A stretch of 64,000 bases of DNA from Dipylidium caninum (lineage: Eukaryota > Platyhelminthes > Cestoda > Cyclophyllidea > Dipylidiidae): the NCBI GenBank assembly GCA_017562135.1, contig QEYB01000026.1, positions 186,001 through 250,000 on the forward strand. The letters run 5' to 3'. Made by a program: the position numbers and the translations under genes. The first letter of the stretch is position 1, and each line of letters starts with the position of its first letter. The notes under the pieces were generated by a model that was given only the letters and a program-made list of their open reading frames with translations, did not search any database and was not told the origin of the DNA. Positions 38,581-51,300 of the stretch are shown piece by piece.

Positions 38581-41566
38581 TCAGGCTTCTGGAGGAACCT
38601 CAAACCCACAGATAACTCTGCTACCGCTAATCGCCCATACAAGAGGTCTTTTATCCCTCGTACCATTTGTGTACTCCACATCCACCAATCTCGTGCTGGG
38701 AACACCGAAAACAAGGAGTGACCCAAGACCGTAGGTGAAAGCTGAAAAGGAGCGGGAGAGGGGTAGACTATCAAGATGGTAGTCCTCATCAGAGGGACCA
38801 TCCAGCTCACCCAGCATGAGGGGTAACTGGGAATGGCCACTTGTACTCGAGAGGGACAACGTGTATAACGCCAAAATTTCAAAATCAGAGTCCGAGTCAC
38901 TGTCTGGCTCATCACTGCTGGTACCAAACGGACTGCTTGTGAAACGGCTACGAGACACCTGTGAGGATCGACGTTTCCTAGACGCCGCCGTGGAGCGATG
39001 TTTTCGAAGGGAGTTGAGGGAGGAGGAGGAGAAGGACGAAGCAACCCGCCGTATTATGGCGCCTCGAAGTGGCTGCCCCGGAGCTCCGGCAGGCTGTGTC
39101 GGGTCTGTAGAAGAGAATACATCGAATAATCACAAGTTATGCAGGTTATTCAGTTAACAAAAACCACTTATTACAAATTGCGTAAATGGTTAAATAGACT
39201 TCCGCTGTGATGACTACGGTTGGGAAAACGTTTTGCCCTTATTCTTTAAAGAGTAATTACACCACAGCATCTAGCCCAAAACAATAAATTAAAATCCATT
39301 ACGAAATTGTTTAAAAATCACAAGTAACAAGATCTTAATCTTAGCTCGTGTGACGCACAATGAACCAGACCAGGAGTGTGCGGAAATATATAGCAGTTAG
39401 AACCAGGAGTGTGCGGAAATATATAGCAGTTAGAACACTTGAGTCGTAGCGAAATGCTTTACGATCGTTCTAATTTCTTAATCAGTCAAAAGACCTGAGG
39501 ATTGGTGCGTACAAGGCAATATGACAGCAACAAGTTAAGCAATAGTAATGATAAGCTCACCGTGGAGTTCGTCGAACACCTGAACCAAGGGATTCGACTG
39601 TGTCTCCTGCTGGACGGCAGTAGAGGGAGTAGAAGAGGAAGAGGACGAGGAGCTGACATTTGTTTGACGCCTTGATCCCTCTCTCAGCCTTCGGTTGAGG
39701 TGAGCTCGCATAGCACTGAAGGGGAGTTTACGCAACATTGCCACTGTCGGCCACTCCTGATTAGGAAGTTTTGGAAGGCACATAATCTCAGCACCTTTCA
39801 AGGCCTCCGAATAGCCAAGAAAGTTAACCTTGTTCATTCGGAGACGCAATTCCACTTCAGTCCACGTCCAATCTTCTGACAGGCAACTACTCCCTATGAC
39901 AATTGAACGACGATTATTGCCAATCTTTAGGATGCTCTCCTAATTACTAGTAAAAATCATTTATGGATCCCTTCAGGTATATAGAAGGCCCAATCACCCA
40001 CTTCATTCAAATACACGACTATACATTGACATTCATAGATTGTCCGACGCGAAAATATTTGTTCTTAGATGAATTACTGTCATTGAAAAGAGAACCGTTG
40101 GGTATACGACTGAAGAAAATATATTCAGTTTTCTGATGATAACTCATAAACACTAACAAGATAAATCGAACCCTATTCTTCAGCAGAGAAGCGCGTGACC
40201 ACAAAGGATAAAGTATTTGAAGAACTTTTCGAGTTCAACCATAATCCAAAAGAATATACTTTATAGAGCAATTAGAGAGAGAGAGAGAGAAAAAAAAAAT
40301 GTTCTCTATAAAGAGAATATACTTTATAGAGAAAGTTTTCCTACACACGGTGGGAAAACTTTACCAACCTGAATCAGGGATGCGAGTTCCGCGAGTGAGA
40401 ATCCACATGGCCGCAGAAGGCAGATGGTGAGTGATGATGAGAACATCTTTATCCGATAGGGCGCACATGGGGGGGCGCGAAGGCAATGTGGAAGCGGAGA
40501 TCGGAGGGGGAGTCTGAGGACAGCTGGGCAGGCTGTACCATAATCCACTCTCCGGAAGCAGAGCAAATGTAAGGTAATATTCCCCGGAAGCCTCGAAGAG
40601 GATCAACAAACCCGGGTTTGTTTTCGAGGTGGATGGTACCGGTGGTAAAAAGGCGCCATTATAATGACTGCGTAGGCTGGGACCCTCGGTATCCTTTAGA
40701 ATTTGTTTCCACGTGTTAGTCTTCCGGCAGAAACTGTATAGATCATTAAATACCAGCATCCGCAACTGAAAATATACAAAATTGGATTAAATATTCGGTA
40801 ATTCAATTAGTAAACCTCGTCATTGTACAGTACTGTAGTTAATGCTTATTTAGAAGCACCTACTATGTGACTTGAGAGGGGAAAGTTTGGGATTCCAAAA
40901 TCTTGTAAAGGACATTTATGTCCGCCGTAGAGAAAGAGTTTATCCTCAATGAATCCCATAATTGCATTTGAACGGGGTAAGGGCCGAGCACCTGGTTGTC
41001 GTAAAAATACAAGTCTTGAAATACAAAAAATGTCTGAGCAATAAAAAACACTCAATAAGTGCACAACCTCCGTGGGTGCAGGTACTACTTCAACAAAATG
41101 AATGGAGACTTTCAACTGTGCACTAATAATATTAACGAAAATAATTATCCTTCAACTGGTTCAGTTAGCGTTACGAACCGCTCGTAGTAAGTCGCTTCCA
41201 CTCCATGGTAAGAAGGTCAAACGTAGAAAGATCATTCATGGCGGTTTCATTATCAGTACGACCACCGAATACGTACAGGATGTGACAATGAACGGCAGTT
41301 GACACTCCTGACCTCCCATTTATATCGCTATACATAGGTAAGGGATGCCACCGGAGAGAATGCATTTTCGCGATCCCCTGAAGGGAAATTTTCTTCCTTG
41401 ATTGAAGGGAACCTATTTAAGAAATTGTATAAAATTCGAAAGTACTGGAGACAAGGGCTTGCCACCTCCTTGACAAGCATGCAAGATTAGCAAAATCCGG
41501 AGAGTGCGGCAGATAGTTTAAGATCTTTAACATTAATTCATCAGGAAGGATAGTAGCCGGATCCAT
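38581..41566 (-). CDS. F-box and Kelch-repeat protein, FBXO42-like (about 593 aa)
   Basis: Six exons: 41566-41446, 41412-41179, 40991-40864, 40765-40365, 39934-39561, 39104-38581; lengths sum to 594 codons with every junction in phase. The N-terminus is an F-box (LPDELMLKILNYLPHS to LSRRWQAL, residues about 7-42), which binds Skp1 in SCF ubiquitin ligases. Kelch repeats follow with the diglycine signatures VFGGR and LYGGH. The middle is Ser-rich and the C-terminal exon holds an acidic serine stretch (DEPDSDSDSDFE) and a final Kelch-like strand (YGLGSLLVFG), as in FBXO42, a substrate adaptor. Human FBXO42 is about 717 aa. Intron 1 (41413-41445) is only 33 nt. The exon 4/5 junction has two possible donors, 40365 or 40369; the first keeps the frame. 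Confidence 0.85.
39370..39435. repeat. 33-bp tandem duplication in FBXO42-like intron 5
   Basis: A 33-bp unit starting CCAGGAGTGTGCGG is repeated perfectly at 39370-39402 and 39403-39435, inside the intron between exons 5 and 6. Confidence 0.95.
40274..40333. repeat. (GA)n run and 12-bp inverted repeat in FBXO42-like intron 4
   Basis: A GA microsatellite (about 40274-40291) and an A run are followed by TTCTCTATAAAG (40302-40313), an 8-nt loop and the perfect complement CTTTATAGAGAA (40322-40333). A further ACTTTATAGAG copy precedes at about 40258. The hairpin is intronic. Confidence 0.85.
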
Positions 41567-42262
41567 CTCGGAGGTAAAATCCAGGCAACGAAAGAGTCAA
41601 CCCCTATCTTGGATTCATAACCCGCGCCGCTGACCTTTATGAAATAAAATTGCATACCTATTAAATATAGTCAAGTAATCTTATTTATCGAAACAGTCAA
41701 GCAATTTGGTACCATTTGTAACTGGTTACATAAGCCAACGTTACAATCGGATAGCAGTTACACAAATCTTATCATAATATAGGAGGACAGAGCTGTAAGC
41801 CACTAATACACCTCCAACCAAATTTCTACAACCTAAGGAAAAGCTCGAAAACCGAACCTTTCCCTTTGCTAAAGAGCAAACACCCTAACTGTTAAATCTC
41901 AACCACGAAAATCCGAGGTCTCACTGCAATGGCCACAAGTATAAGAACCGACAAGCACCTGGAGAACTGCCTACATATCGCAGCCCAGAGCCCAGAGAGA
42001 TGTATGTGGTATCACCTCAGCAATAAACCATATACGCTGATCCCAGGGCCTTCAAGTTACTTCTGGCCTTCAAACTTTGTCGTACTCAAGCGATGATTTT
42101 CTCAATTTAATTTGTCATATGACCTATCAAAAGACTTTGCAATTCGGAAAATCTTCATTTGTTAGCAAAAGCAATCGTATATAGCCAGAGTATGAGTACC
42201 ATATCACAATCATCAAGAAGGATATGAATGACACAAACTGTTACTAGGTGTAAGAACGTCCG

Positions 42263-44765
42263 CTAACTATCAGTAAATTGCGATCGTCGTTTCTCAATGT
42301 GAGCTGAAATCCCTTCCTTGAAATCGTTCTGGAATACAAGAAATTAAATAAAATGGATGTCAAAAGCGCAGTCGATAAGTTCTATCGACTACAAAATAAA
42401 ATCTCTATTGAAACACGCTCTTAAAATTATTTTGGAACTCCGTAAAACAAAAAACCCCTTGCTTTCACCACTTTGAATTTCGTTGTTCTCGTAGTATTTA
42501 AATTGGCGGAATAAAAAAGTGCGACTTTCGAAACCTAAGTGTTTGTTAATCGAGGTATCATAGCTACGATGTTAGAGCAAATATGTCAGGAGGCGCATAA
42601 ATGTCATGTGGATGTTAAATTGAAACGAGTCTTAAACTTACTGATGCCAAGGCCTCAAGGAAAATCTTTCGCTCCATTTTTAGGCCTTCATCGAGGGGTA
42701 ATTGATAAGCTGCAAAAATATGAGAAATAAATCCTAGTGAATATGGAGTGAATTCACCCTCGAATAAAATTAACGAGCACTCTTATATCTAACTTGTGTA
42801 TGCAAAATCATCCACTCCCCAGTAAATCTCATGTATTATTAAATGTCGTGCACTTACTATAGAGATCACAGAATATTGCGGGCTATCGAGCCAGAGGCTA
42901 ATGGTCGTGTTTGCTAGAATAAATGTTTAGTGAAATCAACCATGTTACCTATCATTATTCATGCGTTTTGTGATATTTAGTAACAGAAAGAAAGAGGAAC
43001 AGCGGATGATTTTTACACAAGAATTGAGGGAGCATTGCTGTCAGAGGACTTCAACTCGGGATGTGTGCAGTTAAATTTCAGCTTGGTATAAATTAAATAA
43101 TCATTTCGATTTGGACTAAAAAGGTTTTAAAAGCAGTACAATGAATCAAATGAGTACTAAGGCACTCTCGTTCAGTAAAAATCGAGTACTTCTTAATCCC
43201 ACTCTTAGTATTGCTGTGGACAAGGAACATTTGTCATTAGCATTTGCAGGTTGCAGCCCCACCAGTACCATACCTGGTGAATAACGGGTATTAGAGTGAC
43301 TAAGAAAAGAATAAACTCTTTCGGGATTACGGTAATGTTTACTTAAAGTTGTAGTTCCCGGAAGGCAAGCCGTTCTCATTCAAATAATATTAACATCTCG
43401 GATCCCTTTTAGTTTTGAAAAATAGGAGCACTTGTTGAGGCACGTAATGGGACTTTATTTTGGAGTAACCCAGGTTTCTCAGTTTTTCAATAAAGGTACT
43501 AAGAAAGTAGTAGTGCAACTAATAATTGGATCATACCAGCATTGATGGCCCTCTTGGCTGCCCGCAAGGCAACCATAGAATGGGAAGAGATACGTTCAGC
43601 CAAGGCGATCGCCTTGTCCACCACTTCAGCCGCTGGATGCACGCTACTCACTAACCCGAAAGAAGCCGCTTCTGTCGCTGAAATAACTTTGCCTGTAGGC
43701 AAGAAAAAAAGCGGGGGTAGGAAAAGGAAGAGTGTAAAGAGAGGAATTTCTTTGCAACTCACCCGAGAGAATCATTTCCATGGCGCGTGACTTGTTAACA
43801 ATGCGGACAAGACGCTGAGTACCCCCAGCACCAGGTATGAGGCCCAGTCCAACCTCCGGCAGCCCGAAACGCGCGCGTTGTCCTGCATATACGATGTCAC
43901 ACATCATGGCAAGCTCGAAACCAGCCCCGAGTGCTGCGCCGTTCACGGCAGCAATTGTGGGCTTCTCAACTGCTGCCAGCGCTTCCCACTTCCGCATCAT
44001 TTCTGGCCTCTTAAGATCATTAAGTCTTGCAACATCGGCACCGACTGCAGTGGAAAAGGATGGCGAATCTTAGATTTACTGGCACAGATGAAACCATCAG
44101 GTCACATTGTTTAAAATTCTCTAAGGTTTCATTAAGCTCAAAAGAGCCGCGAAGTGGGAGCATGACTCCAACTACCAATTGTATCGAGTAAGAAACTTGC
44201 AAATGTAACAAGCTCTTTGACACTACTGGGTACGGCTGGTGTTCCATGGCCCATTGTAAACTGATATTGGAAAAATACGGCGATAACTTGCCTCAATGAA
44301 CTTCTAACGCTGTTCCAAGACCGAAACCGAAAGTTAAGTTTTACTCCTTATGTGAGTAAAGGTAGAGGTGACTGGTCGCTTGGGGAATAAAAAACTATAA
44401 TTTCAAATCAAGTTTTAGGCTAAAACACATGCATTGCGTTAGCAAGAGGACTATTGGTGGTTTAACACCAAGAAGACATTCAATGCGAGAGGGCGGCGTA
44501 GTCTTTAGAATAATGACGCCTTACCCGAGAAAGCCCTATCACTACCGGTGATGACGAGACATCGGACAGATAGATCGGCATCCAGTTGCCCCACCACAGA
44601 CGCAAATTCCTCCAGCATTTGAGGAGAAAAGGAGTTGAAGGTGCTGGGCCGATTAAATTCCACGAGACCAACTTGCAAGTCACTACCCCTACGGCACACC
44701 TTCACCATTTCATACTGTGGTAGGGTTGAGAAGAATTGTAGTCCGACCAAAAAACGCTTTTTCAC
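42263..44765 (-). CDS. ECHS1: mitochondrial-type enoyl-CoA hydratase (short chain), 5' end unresolved
   Basis: Exons: up to 44525, 44044-43763, 43692-43537, 42709-42642, 42328-42263, joining in phase. The enzyme hydrates trans-2-enoyl-CoA to 3-hydroxyacyl-CoA. Crotonase-fold landmarks are all present: the LVEFNRP strand, the oxyanion and CoA segment (FSVGADVARLND), AAVNGAALGAGFELAMMCD with the first catalytic Glu, and GLPEVGLGLIPGAGGTQR with the second catalytic Glu and the oxyanion glycines. The C-terminal helices (LDEGLKMERKIF, NDFKEGISAHIEKRR) match ECHS1. The exon ending at 44525 is open from 44765 but has no ATG before YEMVK; an acceptor before TATGAAATG (about 44705) is likely, so the presequence lies in an upstream exon. 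A presequence-like ORF (MSLVRSLVLSTSLRLSDR) starts at 45164 but its donor does not match in phase. Confidence 0.88.
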
Positions 44766-45330
44766 GCACCGTAGGGGTATCTAGAGGTGACGTCAACACA
44801 ATTCTGCCTGAAATCCGTCGTATTTGCGCTTCCTTGAAACAATTTACGATTTTCAACTTGTTCTAACCCAACTCCACATGGCAATCATTCGTTTCATGAT
44901 CTACAATATTGGTTAGTTTATGATCTCTACCGTTGAGTACTAAACAAGTGATGATTTATTCCTCAGTAAATCATTGTTTCCCCTAGGTTCTAACGCAGAT
45001 TCATTTGGGATAAGAGGAGCGCCTCGAAGGAAATCATAAGAAGGAAGTACATCAAGAGATGACTTCTTGACTTAAATATGGAAGAATAAGTGGACGATTT
45101 CACTGAAGATACGGTCCGAAAGCCGAAGAGAAGTACTCAATACGAGTGAACGAACAAGAGACATAATAGAGGAAATGGAACATGAAATGGAACGTGGTGT
45201 AGATTGCATAGAAGAAAAACACTGGCAAAAAGCTGTAGTAGAAATCAACTGGTTTATTGATTCATGTACAAAGGTAAACAAGAGAGTGCACAGTCCAGGG
45301 CTGCGGGGTCGGCGATTAATTTACAAACAA

Positions 45331-48300
45331 TCAAGAAGAGATCAGGCCACCGAGTTCAATATGCCGTTGGAGGTGTCGTACTAACTCCTCACTGGTTGGT
45401 TCTCTAAAATTCTCCCCAAAAATATGGTCAAAATTGAGAGTCGTTGTGGGGGAAGACAAGGACACCGCCATATCTACTGCCGCATCTGGGGAGCCTGTCT
45501 GGGAGAAGGTGACATGATCAGGGGAGAGCTCGAAAGCAGGCGGCATAGCCTCTACCATCTCGTCATCAATCAGACGGGCGTCTTCGCTATCTTGAAATCG
45601 AGGCCCACCCCTGATAGAAAGGCGGCAACATTTGGCCCGACGACGGTTGTGTAACTGCGGCATGTCTACTTTTTGGGGATTCAATTGGCGTGCGAAAAGA
45701 AAACTCTACGAAATAAAAAGCTTTGCCTTGACATCAAATTCGTGTTCATTCTCTTGGACGTTAATAATGAATTACGGGTATAAAGCAATGCATTAAGTAC
45801 TAAGAGTGTATTAGTGTCCGAGACATCGTAAGGAGTTAAACAAAATGTTAGTTCATTACGTTTGGCTGTCACAGATATAGTAACAAATAGTATCAAACAC
45901 CGTCGTCAATTTCCAACTTGTTCCATAAATTACTAGAGTCGGATTACGTAAAAAAATAAAACAGAACCCGGGAAAAGATCAGTAAACGAACCTCAATTAT
46001 CATAGCTGTAATGAGGGTGAGGAGGACAACGGCCGCAATAAGCCACCAGCTCAGCATGTAAACGTGAACCCATCTAGGATAGACGAGACGGGTCATATTG
46101 AAGCCCAAGAAAGTAGCCAGTTAATTTTGGACAAAAGCTCAACCGTAGGGGGTTTGGGAACCTACGATGTTACCAATGAAAGTTTAAAACTGAACTGAGA
46201 TCCATGAAAAACTACATGGCGATCCAAAAATAATAAGGTAAGTTGGGAGCTCATACGACGCATATAGAGAGATGGAGACTGCAGATGACAAAGAAGATTG
46301 CTTCAATATCAAACACGCATAACAGCCAATAAGAGCAGACCCAAAAATATCTATAATTCCAAATATAAACCACTAAAAATGATTGCAGTAAGTGAAGTAA
46401 ATTTCCACAATTGCACAAGTTACAATTCAAGTGATATTTATAAAAATACGGATAAAAACGGAAATACCTGCCAAGCTTTTCTGTAAAGGCCCGAACAATA
46501 ACATGCCAGTTGTTGAGAACCATGAGACTCCAGAGGGTGAATATACTGGCCTAAAAAATAACATGTGTTAAGAAAAGGTGTGAACTGCTAATTTACAAAT
46601 TATCTAATAAGCCGTCCTACCGCGAAGTCGTCAAAGTTGATTGACCAGTAATTGAGCTGTTGATAGGTCCCGCAAGCATAGCATAGGTCGCATTCGGGCT
46701 ATATACATGGCAAAAAGGGTGCTCAAGGCCACTGCTCCGCCAGAAACTAACTATACGATTAATAATCATAAATAATGGGTTGTTCCCCCAAAAAGTTGTA
46801 ACAATTAAGGACTTACGAAGCTGGTTAAGAAGGGGAGGGAAGGAGAAATGAGTGAAAGTTAACAGAAAGTGCCAACAAAGAATAGAATACCGTGAGAGCG
46901 TAGGCGACCCAGTTAAATTACCCCAAATGCGACTTAATGTCCACATAACGTTTACTAGTACCATGTATGGTACAGATAAGAAACAAAGCACTCAAATAAA
47001 CGAAGTCAGTGAGTGAAATGTGTATATCCACTAGAGAATTACAAAATACGGAAAAGTCGACTTACAGAACGGAAGGAGGATCTATGGTGGCATGGAAGAG
47101 GGGTGAGCCCGAGCAGAGCATAGAAGTAATAGAAGGAGATGAGAACGCCCAGCACAGGAGCCAGATGCCGAGGCATCTGGAAGAGGACACTTGTCATCAA
47201 GGTAGAAATTTGCATGAAACGGAGGGTGCGCAGAATCACTAACAAATTTGCCACCCGTTCAAAGTCAGAGGCCGACCAACTTTCAGGGCCTATTGGGCTG
47301 TCGGCAAAACCACAAGGTCGGAGGATCAGTTAGCTATTCCAGTGGTTTCAATGGTGGCGCAACACCCCAAACCTCTACCGAATATATCTGTGTCAGAGTT
47401 AATGATGTCAGAAAAAGGTAGAAAATTACCGCCAAGAATATAGCACATTGCCTTGATTATTCACCACACAAAGGCTAAGGAGAAATGTAAGTGGTAGACA
47501 TTAGTCGGACGTTCAATACCATAGGAAGCCGCCGGAAAGGAAAGAATTAGTTGTGTTTGGAATCAGGCACATTACGGTAAAAATATGAGGTTGATTTATT
47601 AACAAGCAGAAGCGGTGATGTGATAACGGAAATGATAAGTGTTCCTGAAATAGTGCATGTACGACTTATTACCAGCAAAATAAATATAAAATTAAGCGAC
47701 TTAAGTACATCTTAATGTGTATTTACGCATTCCGTTTCCCATATAATCGACATTTATTCTTTTAAATAATTTTAGGAGCTTTAACCTACTCAAACTTAAA
47801 ATTTCCTGGCTATAAGCTCAGAGAATTCGTAACAACTTAGAATAACACGTGGAATCTGTACTAGAACAAAACGAAACCTGTTCCCAAACGTTGCCTGAGG
47901 GAAACGTAAACGCCAAATAACACCTTTTGTGTTTGTAATAATAACATGGATGGGGTTTCAGTCTTTATCATAATTTGCGCATAACTAAAACAAATTGTTT
48001 TTTGATAAATACAGTCGAGAACTTAAATACAACTTAATCCTCAAGGCAGTGATTAATGTCGCACTTTTAAAAGAGCGTTTAAACGTAAATAATTTGATAG
48101 TACATTATCGAAGGCAAACCATTAATATAAGCGATACCCTTTAACAATAAAAACTAGTCGTTATGTGAAGAACTACTGGAAAAGCAAATATATGTGCTAA
48201 AATTTAGCAAGCAGATAAATTATCCTACCCTACGTCACCGGCAATAAGTCCAATTTCAAAGATCCGTAACGCCTAAAAAGGAATGAAAATGTGAGAACCT

Positions 48301-51300
48301 GAAAATGGGTGAACGAATAGATGCAAATTACCACTTACGAGATTGCCGATGGAGACAAAAAGGTCAAAGAGAGTCAATGGCATAAGAAGTGAGTTGCGGC
48401 ACCCGTGAATCCAGAGGCTAATACAAATTTCAACCACGTAGAGTGTCGCGAAACATGTGTTGATCATCTAATGATTGTAGGAGAGTGGTCAGGATATAGG
48501 GTTTAACAGCAAAAAACTTTACATAGCCTTTCTCCTTTATTCTTTGTGGTTCATAAACTCGGACATCGACGTCAGCCGCCGGACTCTTCTGCACATTAAC
48601 AATGAGCCAACAGAAGTGAGGCACTGTGCAACACTCCTTGTGATACTTGGGACGAAAGAACGTGCCTTCATTAAAGGTGTTTTTAGTCTTTACAGATAAC
48701 AATGCTAGGAAAAAATGTAGTTGTGAATATTTTAATTTATATATTACCACGGCAAAACCACACACTATGTGGATGTCTAAATTCTCACACACACACACAC
48801 ACTAACGTCCTCATTACGTCCTCGTTACAGTTAAAGTCAAGGAGCATAACCATGAAAATCCATAGGTTAGAATAGAGTGTAAAAGTGGTCAGCGATAGCT
48901 GCAAGTATATAAATGCATATTCTAGTTAGTACTCGACTTTTACTTTTCGAATTTGGACTTTCGGCAATAATTAATAATTGCGGATAAAAAGAAAATTGTG
49001 GTGAAAGACGAACCACAAAAGTGGAGGTTGGCTTATCCACGTAATCAAAGACCAGGAGTTGCAACTGAAAATAAAACAAAACAAACAGAATAAGGACAGA
49101 CGAACAAACGCTCAACCAAAAATTCGACACAAAATCCCTGATTTGATCAAGTTCTAAGAGCACCTTCTTTTCTCTGAATACCTTTTCCTATCAGTCATGA
49201 AACACTTCAAAGGGAAATGCTAAGCTATTAGTTTTCAAACATAAATCCCACTTGTAGTATAAAGAAGTAACCATTTGACGGGTCGTGAGGGCAAATGAAC
49301 AACAGCCTGGTATGATGCGGACTCATTCATAGAAATAAATTAGGACGTAACAGTAGGAAAATGATGTTATCCACAAACGCATTAACATCAATAACCAATA
49401 TATACATATATATGGTTTAGTAGGAAATTATATACGACAGCATTGGGTTTACTTTTAAATCATTTATTAAAATTGACGTATTAAGCTCGAACAAATTTAT
49501 CTGTTGCTTTCAGAAAGTCAATTTGTGTGAAAGGACATTAACAAATAAATCGCCACATACGACAATGGAGAATACATTGATGAGACAAATAAAGAGCTCG
49601 ACCCTCCTGCATAAATCGGAAAGACAGAACGATTGTATTCGCGAGGCTAAAGGGTTTTCGAATTGCCGGACGAGGATTGACTAAAATAATTGCACAACAG
49701 TCTGATAAAATTTAGCAATATATTCTACAATTAAATAAGAACAACGGTAGCTCACTGTCCTGGAAGGTGAAGACAAATCAAGAAGTAGAAAGATATCCAT
49801 GAATTCGTTCAACTGGACAGAGTTTCCTCCGCGATGAGCCATAAGTTTCTGAACGAAAAAGTGTCCCAAGTATAGAAAATGTAGGACGAAAAGTAAATCA
49901 GACGTTTGCAAATAAGTGAAAACCTAACGATCACCATCACACGAAAGTCAAACACATTCGTTAGACAAACCCATTGACTGAATTATTCACTCAGCTCCAC
50001 CATAAATTTTTGATAAATATGGGTAGTGCTTGTATAAATCAACAAAAACGAATTCACGCTAAACAACTATCGTAAAAAGTTAAATTTAGCGGCTTTTCTA
50101 TGAATCCTCAAAGCATTTTTGAATATCATTTTTAGCCTTCAAATTTTTCAAATTCATCGCATTAAGAACCTCTTCTTGAATAAAATCTATGAATTCCTAA
50201 TGTTTGGCGAATGTTGTTGAGGAACTCTTCAAGAAATATTTATAGTTTCCATCAGTTGAAGCAGTTTGATTGATTTGATTCAATGTAACCAAAGAAGATC
50301 GAAGTAGTTGCTACCATTGAATATGATCTGAGATTAATTGACAGGACCAAAAATGTCATTCAATAGAAAATTTTGACAGTTACTTGTATGTAATACTGAC
50401 TTACTGCCGTAATCGCGGACTTTTTCCAGTCAGGTAAGGACGTTTGCTCCAAAAGTTTTAAAATTTTACTTATTTCAACAACTGGAATACTGAAAAAGTG
50501 AAAATGTCACAGTATGGAAGACGCTAGGGCAGATGGGCAATATAAACGAGTGATAACTGAAAGTCAAACTGACTATGCATGTAGCTACTAATACACCCTG
50601 AGATATAATTAACAACAGCTATGTGATTCGGCCAAAGCAACAATAGCAGGGAAATATTAAAATCGAAACGATTCCAAGCACAAACTCAACGATCTGGTTT
50701 TCATCTGCACCTTACGCAGTGCATATTGGCATTTAGTGTAATTTTTTGAAAGGGACTATGGCAAAGAAGGAATTATATATTGTTGCCTGTATAATTACGA
50801 GAAGTATCCCACAAAGTCAAAAAAGGAGGATCTGGTTCAATCTGGAGTCACCCAAATGCGGAAAAATGAAATGCAGATAGGGAAATCGGGCAAAATTATG
50901 AGAGAAATAGAGAAACTACAAACAATAAATTTATACTCACGGATCTTGCGATTTTAATACCTCAAATGTTGCACGTACAGCAACGCGTCGCCTGAAAATG
51001 CGTTTTTGCACTGAAGACTGAAGAAAATGGGAAAATACAATAAAAATCACAATTCGTAGAGATTAGAGTGAAACACGACAATTGCCAAGTACAAGGAGAT
51101 AGCCGCGAAACTGGTTGTACATGATGGCAGTGAATATGTTCATGATATATGTGCCCATAGCGAGGAAGGCGATATCAAAGAAAGCAACAGCACGGTTGTC
51201 ACTGTAGTTGGGCAGAATTACTAAAAGGCACAAGTAGAAGGGACTCACTTGAACGGCGAACAAAGTTAACAAAAACGGTGAACGCTATGTTGCCGCGTTG

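Noticed and set aside
45104..45164. MSLVRSLVLSTSLRLSDR, presequence-like start for the enoyl-CoA hydratase
   Set aside because: Good mitochondrial presequence character, but its donor is phase 1 while the next acceptor is phase 0, so it is not put in the model.
48560..48780. Long open minus frame (KNTFNEGTFF region) between two-pore channel exons
   Set aside because: The channel's S1b exon (49064-49014) and S2 exon (48467-48339) join in phase without it and give the expected S1-S2 spacing.
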